Source of the DNA: JBOGWY01 sp050694015
GTDB lineage: Bacteria; Actinomycetota; CADDZG01; WHSQ01
Direction: 5' to 3'
Length of the DNA stretch: 5,174 bases
Assembly (NCBI GenBank): GCA_050694015.1
Contig: JBOGWY010000275.1
Span: 1-5,174, forward strand
Both the position numbers and the translations under genes were made by a program. This document shows positions 1 to 5,174 of this stretch, in pieces (within the stretch, counting starts at the first letter, position 1; each line of letters starts with the position of its first letter). The notes beneath the pieces were generated by a model. That model was not told the origin of the DNA, did no database searches, and saw nothing but the letters and a program-made list of their open reading frames with translations.

Positions 1-2
1 CG

Positions 3-200
3 CTCCAGGCACTCGCCGCGCACTTCGGCGTCACCGATTCCCGCATCGACTTCCAGATGGTGTGCGTCGACAAGAAGCGTCAGTGGCGCAGCGCGCGGAA
101 CATCGCCAAGAACTCCGCCATCCGCTCCGGCATGTATGCGACCGGCGCTCCGTTCCGGGCGATCGCCAAGCCGTTCAAGCGCACCAAGAAAGCGAGTTAG
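3..200 (+). CDS. C-terminal fragment of an unidentified protein
   Basis: This reading frame is open from the left edge and ends at TAG (198-200), giving the last 65 residues of a protein whose start lies outside the window. The visible part begins LQALAAHFGVTDSRIDFQ and ends in a strongly basic tail (AKPFKRTKKAS). It has no membrane segment and no catalytic motif that I recognise. Codons end mostly in G or C like the neighbouring genes, which supports real coding. It is convergent with the propeller gene, with only six bases between the two stop codons. The basic tail could contact nucleic acid or membrane lipid, but that is a guess. I do not recognise the family. Confidence 0.6.
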   Translation, partial: LQALAAHFGVTDSRIDFQMVCVDKKRQWRSARNIAKNSAIRSGMYATGAPFRAIAKPFKRTKKAS

Positions 201-206
201 CGGCTC

Positions 207-1277
207 TTACCGGTTGCTCGTGAACACGATGTAGCGACCGTTGGGGGAGAACGACGGGAACCCGTCCTGCCGGATGTTGTTCGTGAGCCTCCGGCGCCGG
301 GCCCCGTTGGCCCGCATCACGAAGATCTCGTCGTCTTCGACGTCGCCGGTCGTGAACGCGATCAACTTTCCGTTGGGCGACCACGTGGGGAAGTACTGCG
401 GGATGTGAGCCGGGCCGATCCTGCGGCTCAACTCGCCCGACGGTTCACGGATCCGGAAGTGGTCGTACGGACTGTGGATCGTGAGCAGAAGGTTCCCGGT
501 GCCGGCGTGCCACACGATCCTCTCGACACCCTCGGTGTCCTTGAAGATCGGGCGGAGCCCGGACCCGTCCGCGTCCACGACGTAGATGGTGTTGTCCCCG
601 CCGACGAACGCGATCTGCTTGCCGTCCGGTGACCACGTGGGCCAGCGCTCGGTAGGGGTACCCGATTGCGGGATCAGCTGCCGGGCCTTGGGCTTCGGAG
701 CATCCTTGTTGGGCGTGCCGTCTTCGTTGAAGAGCCCCGTGACGCGCACGACGTAGATCCGCGCTTCGTAGTCCCCGCGTTCCGAGCGGATGAACGCAAT
801 CCGCTTCCCGTCGGGTGACCACGCCGGGACCTCGTCGATGGTCTCGTCGCCGAAGCTCACCTGGACCTCGTGCTCGCCGCTGGTTACGAAGATGTGACCG
901 GGACCGAACCGTTGGATCCTCGCGAACGCGACGAGGTTCTCGGTCGGCGACCACGCGGGCTGAGTCTCGTCGTCGGGGCCCCCGGTCACGGGCCGCAGCT
1001 CGCCGCCCTTCGTAGCCATCGTGTAGATGTCGAAATCCTCGTGCGGGAGATCGCTGAGTTCCGGAGCGGGATCGAGATCGATGCCTCCGTCGGACCCGCG
1101 CAGCGAGCTGAGCGCGGTTGCCGAACCCATCACGAGCCCGGCGGCGACGGCCGTGGCCACGACCACGGTGAACGCGCGCTTGCGACGGACGCGTCCGTGT
1201 AAACCTTCTGGGATCGCGGCCGGCAACGTCATCTCGTCGGCCTTGGCCTCGAGCAATCGCTTCAGCTCGTCGTCCAT
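207..1277 (-). CDS. Membrane-anchored TolB/WD40-like (PD40) six-bladed beta-propeller, putative anti-sigma/sensor partner
   Basis: The protein has 356 residues. Residues 1-35 are a short cytoplasmic tail ending in RVRRKR, followed by one hydrophobic segment (about 36-57). The basic residues before it predict an N-in, C-out topology. After a short acidic linker (about 60-80) comes a TolB-like propeller with PD40 motifs at about 108 (AWSPTENLVAF), 152 (AWSPDGKRIAF), 215 (TWSPDGKQIAF), a degenerate copy at 254 (IVWHAGTGNLLL), 298 (TWSPNGKLIAF) and 342 (SFSPNGRYIVF). The chain stops right after inner strands (VFTSNR), and the matching outer strands (DIYTMATKGGELRPVT, 83-98) lie at the domain's start, so six blades closed by a terminal 'velcro' are predicted. 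The ATG lies one base after the sigma factor's stop, with AAGGAG nine bases upstream. In actinobacteria, genes directly after SigE-like ECF sigma factors often encode their membrane regulators, so an anti-sigma or sensor role is likely but inferred. No HxxxCxxC zinc anti-sigma motif is present. Propeller assignment is strong; function is moderate. Confidence 0.88.
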   Translation of the reverse strand: MDDELKRLLEAKADEMTLPAAIPEGLHGRVRRKRAFTVVVATAVAAGLVMGSATALSSLRGSDGGIDLDPAPELSDLPHEDFDIYTMATKGGELRPVTGGPDDETQPAWSPTENLVAFARIQRFGPGHIFVTSGEHEVQVSFGDETIDEVPAWSPDGKRIAFIRSERGDYEARIYVVRVTGLFNEDGTPNKDAPKPKARQLIPQSGTPTERWPTWSPDGKQIAFVGGDNTIYVVDADGSGLRPIFKDTEGVERIVWHAGTGNLLLTIHSPYDHFRIREPSGELSRRIGPAHIPQYFPTWSPNGKLIAFTTGDVEDDEIFVMRANGARRRRLTNNIRQDGFPSFSPNGRYIVFTSNR

Positions 1278-1278
1278 G

Positions 1279-1815
1279 TCACCTCGCTCCTTGCTCGCCG
1301 CGCAACGTGCTCATCGCTCGTGACGTCAACGACTTCACCGCGCCGGGGGAACACTGCATGACATCGGCGGTCTCGTTCTCCGATAGGTCCTCGTAGTAGC
1401 GCAACACCAGCGCGGCGCGTTGTCTGTAAGGCAACGTCTGCAGGCGCGACCACATCTCGTCACGCGTCTCGACGTCGGGTTGTTTGGTCACGACGTCGTC
1501 GAGCCAGCCGCGTTGCCGCTGTTGCCAGTTGCGCTCGACGCGCAGGCGACGGAAGTGGCCGCGCGCGACGTTGATCACCGTCGCTCTGAGATACGCCTTG
1601 AACGACTCGACGCTCCCCCTATCGCGGAAGCGCCCGAGGATCTTTACGAACGCGTCCTGGACGACGTCCTCGGCGAGCTGCTTGTTGCCGGTGAGGAGGT
1701 ACGCCAGCCGCGCCGCGTCGGGGGCATGGACGGCGTAGAGCTCGGCGATCCGCTCCTGCCGCTCCCGGGCGACGGTCTCTGGGCGTTCGACTGTCATGGC
1801 TCCTGCAATCCTCAT
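1279..1815 (-). CDS. ECF RNA polymerase sigma factor, SigE-like family
   Basis: This 178-residue protein has the normal length of an ECF sigma factor. Region 2 spans about residues 24-92, with the core-binding/-10 signature LAEDVVQDAFVKIL at 47-60 and the helix AYLRATVINVARGHFRR at 74-90. Region 4 spans about 120-172, with LPYRQRAALVLRYYEDLS at 128-145 and a helix-turn-helix through ETADVMQCSPGAVKSLTSRA. The 'LAYLLTG' start of region 2 and the 'GAVKSLTSRA' ending of region 4 are typical of the actinobacterial SigE-like group. There is no C-terminal extension. The start is uncertain. ATG at 1813-1815 has no Shine-Dalgarno match. A second ATG at 1795-1797 (residue 7) has GAGGA 11 bases upstream, and AGGAG only 2 bases upstream. 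Either start leaves both domains whole. It is the first gene of an operon with the propeller gene and would direct transcription of an extracytoplasmic-stress or envelope regulon, possibly including itself. Confidence 0.95.
   Translation of the reverse strand: MRIAGAMTVERPETVARERQERIAELYAVHAPDAARLAYLLTGNKQLAEDVVQDAFVKILGRFRDRGSVESFKAYLRATVINVARGHFRRLRVERNWQQRQRGWLDDVVTKQPDVETRDEMWSRLQTLPYRQRAALVLRYYEDLSENETADVMQCSPGAVKSLTSRAMSTLRGEQGAR
1287..1292 (-). promoter_or_regulatory. Ribosome binding site of the membrane propeller gene
   Basis: AAGGAG on the minus strand lies nine bases before the ATG at 1275-1277, inside the last codons of the sigma factor gene. The stop and start are arranged as TGA-C-ATG, so terminating ribosomes are placed to restart. 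This supports one transcript and near-equal output of the two proteins, as expected for a sigma factor and its partner. A second weaker match (GAGGTGA) sits right against the start. Confidence 0.55.
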
Positions 1816-1834
1816 CGATATCTAAGACGCGCAG

Positions 1835-1861
1835 CACCGCCGAAAGGTCGCGCCCCGTTCC
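1835..1861 (-). promoter_or_regulatory. Weak candidate ECF-type promoter for the sigma operon
   Basis: On the minus strand GGAAC (1857-1861) is followed after 17 bases by CGGTG (1835-1839), about 20 bases before the first sigma ATG. ECF promoters commonly have a GGAAC-like -35 element, so this would fit autoregulation. The -10 match is poor compared with the usual CGTC/CGTT, and a five-base hit in GC-rich DNA is expected by chance fairly often. It is listed only as the best-placed candidate. Confidence 0.18.
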
Positions 1862-1893
1862 TGCACCGGCCGGGGCCCGAGGGGTTAGTCGTT

Positions 1894-1903
1894 CAGATAT
1901 CTG
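1894..1903. repeat. Perfect 10-bp palindrome CAGATATCTG
   Basis: CAGATATCTG reads the same on both strands and is an AT-containing island in a GC-rich intergenic region, 78 bases from the sigma ATG and 77 from the TTG start of the secreted protein. A related core (CGATATCTAA, 1816-1825) sits directly against the sigma start codon; the two share GATATCT. It could be a small dimeric-regulator operator, but no regulator gene is in the window to support that. Confidence 0.35.
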
Positions 1904-1941
1904 CGGCGGGGAGGAAAGCGGGCCGTCGGGCTGAATTGTCC

Positions 1942-1959
1942 CCCCGGGCTCATCCGGGG
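1942..1959 (+). repeat. GC stem-loop in the leader of the secreted propeller gene
   Basis: CCCCGG (1942-1947) and CCGGGG (1954-1959) can pair as a perfect 6-bp all-GC stem around a 6-base loop (GCTCAT). It ends eight bases before the AGGGGG ribosome site. In the mRNA it could affect translation initiation or 5' stability. There is no U-tract, so it is not a standard terminator. Such short GC stems also arise by chance in this base composition. Confidence 0.3.
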
Positions 1960-1967
1960 CCCACGAG

Positions 1968-1973
1968 AGGGGG
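1968..1973 (+). promoter_or_regulatory. Ribosome binding site that fixes the TTG start of the secreted propeller protein
   Basis: AGGGGG, within the purine run GAGAGGGGG (1965-1973), lies seven bases before TTG at 1981. The spacing is ideal, and the residues encoded from that TTG form a textbook signal peptide. Together these select 1981 over any ATG further upstream in the same open frame. Confidence 0.75.
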
Positions 1974-1980
1974 TCATCCT

Positions 1981-2055
1981 TTGAACATCCGTGGCCGCAT
2001 ATGCCTGTTGAGCGCGGCGGTTATCGTCGCTTCGTTCGCCTCCCCGGCCCGAGCC
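1981..2055 (+). other. Sec signal peptide of the propeller-Ig protein
   Basis: Residues 1-25 have a basic n-region (NIRGR), a hydrophobic core (about ICLLSAAVIVASFA) and a small-residue cleavage motif, SPARA before Q26. The A-x-A pattern at -3/-1 is a classic signal peptidase I site. Cys8 lies inside the hydrophobic core and is not a lipobox cysteine, so a lipoprotein is unlikely. Confidence 0.88.
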
Positions 2056-4134
2056 CAGGAGCCCGAGCCCGGTTGTGCCCGCGCCGGCATCGACGACAAG
2101 TGCGAGGACTGGGTCGTCACCTACGACGACAACGAGACCACGGCGGACGCCACCGAGTCTCCGGCGGATATCGCCGTTTCGCCCGACGGAGAGTTCGTGT
2201 ACTCGGCCGTGCGCACGATCGTCGGACACGGGTTCGACGCGAAGTATCGCTGGGCCATCCTGGCCCACGACGGCGCCGGTCAGAGGGAGTGGCTGTCACG
2301 GTGGGGAAACCCCGATCACTACAACTTCGTCACGTCTATCGCGGTGTCGCGCGACGGCCGGCTCGTATTCGCCAGCGGCACCTGGCGCACGGAATTCGTA
2401 GCATCGGACGGGCACCTCACGACGGTCGCGTTCGATGCACGAACCGGTGAGGTCGTCTGGACGGCGAACTACGACGGCCCCGGGAACGGAACCGACAACG
2501 CGCGCGACATAGTCGTCTCTCCCGACGGACGGACGCTCTACGTTGCCGGGATCAGCGCGGGCCGCGACAATTCGGATCTCGACTTCGCTGCGATCGCCTA
2601 CGACACACAGACCGGACGCGAGCTCTTCGTATCCCGGTGGGATGGGGTCGGGGAGGGCAATGTGGACTCTCCGTTCGCGATCGAGGTCTCTCCCCGCGGT
2701 GACATCGTTTATCTGACCGGCTGGAGCTTCGGGAAACGTGTGGACGAGAACGAGGACGACGGTGTCAACGACAACGAGTTCAACAACGACTTCGGAACGA
2801 TCGCCGTCGATGCGGTGGGAGACGACGCCGGTCGCATCCTGTGGTCGGCTCGCTACGACGGGGTTGGGGTCCGTGCCCCCGACCAAGCTTCCGATCTGAC
2901 CGTGTCACCCGACGGAGCGACGGTGTTCGTGACGGGGATGTCGAATGACGTGGAGGGCGGCCCTCCCTTCGCGGTCAACTACGGCTATGCGACCGTCGCT
3001 TACGACGCGGTGACGGGGGCGCAGTTGTGGGACACGCGCAAGCAATGGCCGGAGACCAACTTCAACTCTCCGACCGCGATGGCCATCGACCCCGGCGGCC
3101 GGATGCTCGTGGTTACCGGCCAAGCCGGGCGGGGACAGCTCGACTTCGGCACGGTCGCGTACGACCCGAGGACCGGCGCAGAGGTCTGGTCCGATCGTTA
3201 CGGGCTGCCGGAACATGACTTCGAGCTCGGCAAGGAACTGGTCATGGATCCGCGTGGCGACACCTTCTACGTGGCCGGGATCTCCGCCAAGTCACCCCCC
3301 GGGGTCCCCGGGGTCGTGCTGTATGCACCCAACGCCGATCACCTGTCGATCGCGTACGACGTCATGACCGGCCAGAAGAGGTGGCTGGCGCGATTCAATC
3401 CCGCCGCTACCGACTTCGTCAGCGTTCAGTCGATGGCGATCTCTCCCGACGCATCCAGGTTGTACTCCATCGCGAGCATCGACGATCAGAACTGGGACGC
3501 AGACGGCGACGATGTGGACACGGGGATCATCGCCTACGAGATCGGCGCGGGGATCCCGATACCTCCACCGCCAACCGTTCTGAGCTTCACCGATCAGAGC
3601 GACACCCGGGGCCAGTACTCGGATGAAACGCGACTGTCCGCGGTCCTCACAACTGTTTTGGGCGAGCCGATCGAGGGTGCGAAGCTGACCTTCGAGTTCC
3701 AGGGCGCCCAGATCCCCGCGGTTACAGACCCGGCCGGCATCGCCTCCGTCACCGACACGCTGGTCAGTCCCCCGGACGAGTATCAGCTCTCGGTCACCTA
3801 CGCGGGAGACGAGGATCACCGCGAGGAGCGCAGCGACGCGCTCTACACGATCGAACGGGAGGTAACGGGACTCGTGATCGAGGTGGACAAGAAGGGCCGG
3901 ACGCTGCGGGCGACGCTGCAGGACCAGGATTCGTCCGCCGGCATCGTCGAGCGCGAGATCGTCTTCTATTACAAGGACGAGGTCATCGGCAGAGCCACGA
4001 CCGATGACTCCGGCATCGCGACCCTGACCGGGGCCGCGGAGGCGCGCAGGGCGCAGCACCATCTCGAGGCCGTCTTCGACGGAGATCCCTTCTACGAAGC
4101 CTCATCAACCGGAGATGACACTAGGCGGCGTTGA
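1981..4134 (+). CDS. Secreted SBBP/PQQ-like eight-bladed beta-propeller protein with two bacterial Ig-like domains
   Basis: The protein has 717 residues from a TTG start. After the signal peptide (1-25) comes a short segment with two cysteines (C32, C41) that may form a disulfide. Residues about 42-521 carry eight repeats of the form 'hhVSPDG..hYhhG ... hAYD..TG...W..RYDG', with inner-strand motifs at about 63, 119, 177, 233, 306, 367, 420 and 485. The last repeat lacks its 'W..RYDG' strand, and residues 44-50 (WVVTYDD) at the N-terminus resemble it, so terminal closure of an eight-bladed ring is predicted. After a proline hinge (IPIPPPP, 525-531) come two Ig-like domains, about 532-625 and 626-710, each with a 'TD..GIA..T' strand and an 'YAGD/FDGD..Y/H' ending. 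The chain ends in DDTRRR with no membrane anchor or sortase signal. No catalytic or quinone-ligand residues can be assigned, so a binding or structural role outside the cell is most likely. It is divergent from the sigma operon, which may control it (inference). Confidence 0.9.
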   Translation: MNIRGRICLLSAAVIVASFASPARAQEPEPGCARAGIDDKCEDWVVTYDDNETTADATESPADIAVSPDGEFVYSAVRTIVGHGFDAKYRWAILAHDGAGQREWLSRWGNPDHYNFVTSIAVSRDGRLVFASGTWRTEFVASDGHLTTVAFDARTGEVVWTANYDGPGNGTDNARDIVVSPDGRTLYVAGISAGRDNSDLDFAAIAYDTQTGRELFVSRWDGVGEGNVDSPFAIEVSPRGDIVYLTGWSFGKRVDENEDDGVNDNEFNNDFGTIAVDAVGDDAGRILWSARYDGVGVRAPDQASDLTVSPDGATVFVTGMSNDVEGGPPFAVNYGYATVAYDAVTGAQLWDTRKQWPETNFNSPTAMAIDPGGRMLVVTGQAGRGQLDFGTVAYDPRTGAEVWSDRYGLPEHDFELGKELVMDPRGDTFYVAGISAKSPPGVPGVVLYAPNADHLSIAYDVMTGQKRWLARFNPAATDFVSVQSMAISPDASRLYSIASIDDQNWDADGDDVDTGIIAYEIGAGIPIPPPPTVLSFTDQSDTRGQYSDETRLSAVLTTVLGEPIEGAKLTFEFQGAQIPAVTDPAGIASVTDTLVSPPDEYQLSVTYAGDEDHREERSDALYTIEREVTGLVIEVDKKGRTLRATLQDQDSSAGIVEREIVFYYKDEVIGRATTDDSGIATLTGAAEARRAQHHLEAVFDGDPFYEASSTGDDTRRR

Positions 4135-4140
4135 GCCTAG
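4121..4140. terminator. Short inverted repeat at the convergent gene ends, weak terminator candidate
   Basis: CTAGGC (4121-4126) and GCCTAG (4135-4140) form a perfect 6-bp stem with an 8-base loop that contains the TGA of the propeller-Ig gene. It lies between two convergent genes only 13 bases apart and could serve both directions. There is no T-run on either side, so it is not a classic intrinsic terminator. It is notable mainly because each arm carries CTAG, a tetranucleotide rare in many bacterial genomes. Confidence 0.3.
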
Positions 4141-4147
4141 GGATCGG

Positions 4148-5174
4148 CTACCGCCACGACGGGGCGTACGGATCGAACGTGAACAGCTCGGGCTTGATGT
4201 AGTCCTCGCGGTCGTAGCTGTAGAGGAGTTGCGGACGGTCTTTCTCCGGGATGCGTGCGAGCTCGTCCCGGACTAGAGGCTCGAGGTCCTCGGCGTTCGC
4301 CCCGATGAAGTACGTGAAGTTGTCGTGGTGCGTCGCCGCGAACACGGTGGGGTCGAGCGCATCGATGTAGGAGCGGAGGCTCCGCATGCAATTCGTCACC
4401 TGACCGAACGCGAGGATCGCTCCGAAGTGCACGTCGGTCGGCGCCAGCCCCTCGAGCACCCTGATCACCTGCGGCGCGTCGGTGTCGATCTTGCCGGTCG
4501 TGTCGTGCCACGCGAGGGCGAACTTCCCGATGCGGAACTGATACAGGATGTTGCCCCCGCGCGCGTCGGGCAGATGACGCATCAGATGCTGGAAGTCCTC
4601 CGGGTTCGGTGGATGCTCGACGGTATCGAGCGCGTTCCACAGCGGGGGACACGGGACCCGATCGAACTCCGGCGATTCCACGCTCGAATGGATGTGCGTG
4701 ACGGCCGAGATCTTGACCCCGGGGATCAGCTTCAGCTCGCGCTTGAAGCCGGGGGTGGCGTCGCGGGGAGCTGCCTCGATGCACTCGAGCTCGATGCCTT
4801 GGGCTTCTTCCTGCGAGCGGATCGAGTCGCAGTGCTCCGGCGTGCCCACGATGGGAGCGCGCGTGATCGCTGCGATCTCGGCCGCGTCGGCGGCGTGGTC
4901 GAAGTCGCCGTGGCCGATGAAGATGTATTCGGGCTCGAGAGCGGCGACCTCGCGCGGGTCGGTCGGGACGTAGCCGGAGTGAGAGCCGCGCGGCACCCAC
5001 GCGTCGATCAGCACGACGTGACCGTTGAGGGCCGCGGCGTAGCTCGCGACGCCGAACCACGAGAGGATCACGCGGTCGCGGCGCACCGCTCCGGTTCTCG
5101 GGTTCACGTTGCCTTTCCCGAAGAACTTCTGGCGCACCTCGACGAGCTTGGACGGCCCGCGCCCCGTCGGCGGC
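4148..5174 (-). CDS. MBL-fold metallo-hydrolase (5' end beyond the window)
   Basis: At least 329 residues are visible, counted from an internal GTG (5135-5137). The frame stays open to the right edge with plausible protein (PSKLVEV before that GTG), and the GTG has no ribosome site, so the true start, perhaps with a signal peptide, is probably outside. Using that numbering, the fold shows DRVILSWFGVASYAAAL then HVVLIDAW (21-47), the metal-motif region IGHGDFDHAADA (74-85), THIHSS (147-152), a late strand FALAWHDTTG (206-215) and a final histidine element FAATHHDNFTYFIG (266-279). These follow the order of ligands in UlaG-like MBL hydrolases. The usual HxHxDH reads H76-x-D78-x-D80-H81, so one expected histidine is Asp. 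Possible substrates are phosphodiesters, lactones or similar esters; none can be chosen. Fold assignment is strong; activity and localisation are uncertain. It is convergent with the propeller-Ig gene and not in its operon. Confidence 0.88.
   Translation of the reverse strand, partial: PPTGRGPSKLVEVRQKFFGKGNVNPRTGAVRRDRVILSWFGVASYAAALNGHVVLIDAWVPRGSHSGYVPTDPREVAALEPEYIFIGHGDFDHAADAAEIAAITRAPIVGTPEHCDSIRSQEEAQGIELECIEAAPRDATPGFKRELKLIPGVKISAVTHIHSSVESPEFDRVPCPPLWNALDTVEHPPNPEDFQHLMRHLPDARGGNILYQFRIGKFALAWHDTTGKIDTDAPQVIRVLEGLAPTDVHFGAILAFGQVTNCMRSLRSYIDALDPTVFAATHHDNFTYFIGANAEDLEPLVRDELARIPEKDRPQLLYSYDREDYIKPELFTFDPYAPSWR

Larger units (their letters stand above)
1816..1980. promoter_or_regulatory. 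Divergent intergenic region between the sigma operon and the secreted propeller gene
   Basis: These 165 bases separate the two divergent start codons, so promoters for both directions should lie here or very near. The region contains a perfect 10-bp palindrome, a second GATATC core at the sigma start, a GC-rich 6-bp stem-loop and the plus-strand Shine-Dalgarno site, each listed separately. A reading frame continuous with the secreted protein stays open through this region and into the antisense of the sigma gene. I treat that as non-coding, because the signal peptide and ribosome site place the true start at 1981. No clear housekeeping -35/-10 pair was found. Confidence 0.55.

Noticed and set aside
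201..206. Terminator between the left-edge gene and the propeller gene
   Set aside because: Only six bases separate the stop codons, and I could find no convincing stem-loop or T-run across the junction.
236..950. Recurring DNA motif around 'CGACCACG' / 'GTGACCACG' at about 380, 632, 820 and 950
   Set aside because: These are the antisense of the PD40 'WSPDGK' codons of the propeller repeats on the minus strand, so they reflect protein repeats and not regulatory sites.
870..1202. Plus-strand open frame of 110 codons inside the anchored propeller gene
   Set aside because: It lies wholly antisense to a well-supported gene, has no ribosome site or recognisable domain, and such frames are common in GC-rich DNA.
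3292..4062. Minus-strand open frame of 256 codons opposite the Ig-like part of the secreted protein
   Set aside because: Its translation is low-complexity Arg/Gly/Asp/Val-rich with no domain, and it is antisense to clearly repeated propeller and Ig strands.
4137..5060. Minus-strand open frame of 307 codons overlapping the hydrolase gene
   Set aside because: The product is an Arg/Pro/His-rich shadow of the hydrolase in another frame on the same strand; the hydrolase frame carries the conserved metal motifs.
5135..5137. GTG as the true start of the hydrolase
   Set aside because: There is no Shine-Dalgarno match upstream, and the frame stays open to the window edge with plausible protein, so the gene is treated as 5'-truncated. 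It remains possible that this GTG is used.

Overview
The window is uniformly GC-rich, and its coding sequences have the Arg/Ala/Asp/Val-rich composition and G/C-ending codons of a high-GC Gram-positive bacterium. A SigE-like ECF sigma factor paired with a short-tailed, single-pass membrane WD40/TolB-type propeller, and SBBP/PQQ-like propellers with bacterial Ig-like domains, suggest an actinobacterium, possibly an uncultured soil lineage. The lineage is inferred from composition and gene families only, since the window has no rRNA or marker gene.

Layout, left to right. (1) The 3' end of an unidentified plus-strand gene (3-200) with a basic tail. (2) Six bases on, and convergent with it, the end of a minus-strand two-gene operon: an ECF sigma factor (1815-1279), then one base after its stop codon a membrane-anchored six-bladed propeller protein (1277-207). 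(3) A 165-bp divergent intergenic region (1816-1980) with several small palindromes and the ribosome binding site of the next gene. (4) A plus-strand gene for a secreted 717-residue protein (1981-4134), starting at TTG, with a signal peptide, an eight-bladed SBBP/PQQ-like propeller and two Ig-like domains. (5) Convergent with it after 13 bases, a minus-strand metallo-beta-lactamase (MBL) fold hydrolase (5174-4148) whose 5' end lies beyond the window.

How the genes may work together (inference). The sigma factor and its propeller partner look like a translationally coupled sigma/anti-sigma-type pair, with the sensor propeller outside the membrane and a cytoplasmic tail of about 35 residues. 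The secreted propeller-Ig protein is divergently transcribed from the same intergenic region and is a plausible target of that sigma factor. The hydrolase and the left-edge gene show no sequence link to this module. No RNA genes, CRISPR arrays, insertion sequences or attachment sites were seen. Apart from the 165-bp intergenic region, coding sequence is nearly continuous, with no gene-free stretch above 300 bases.
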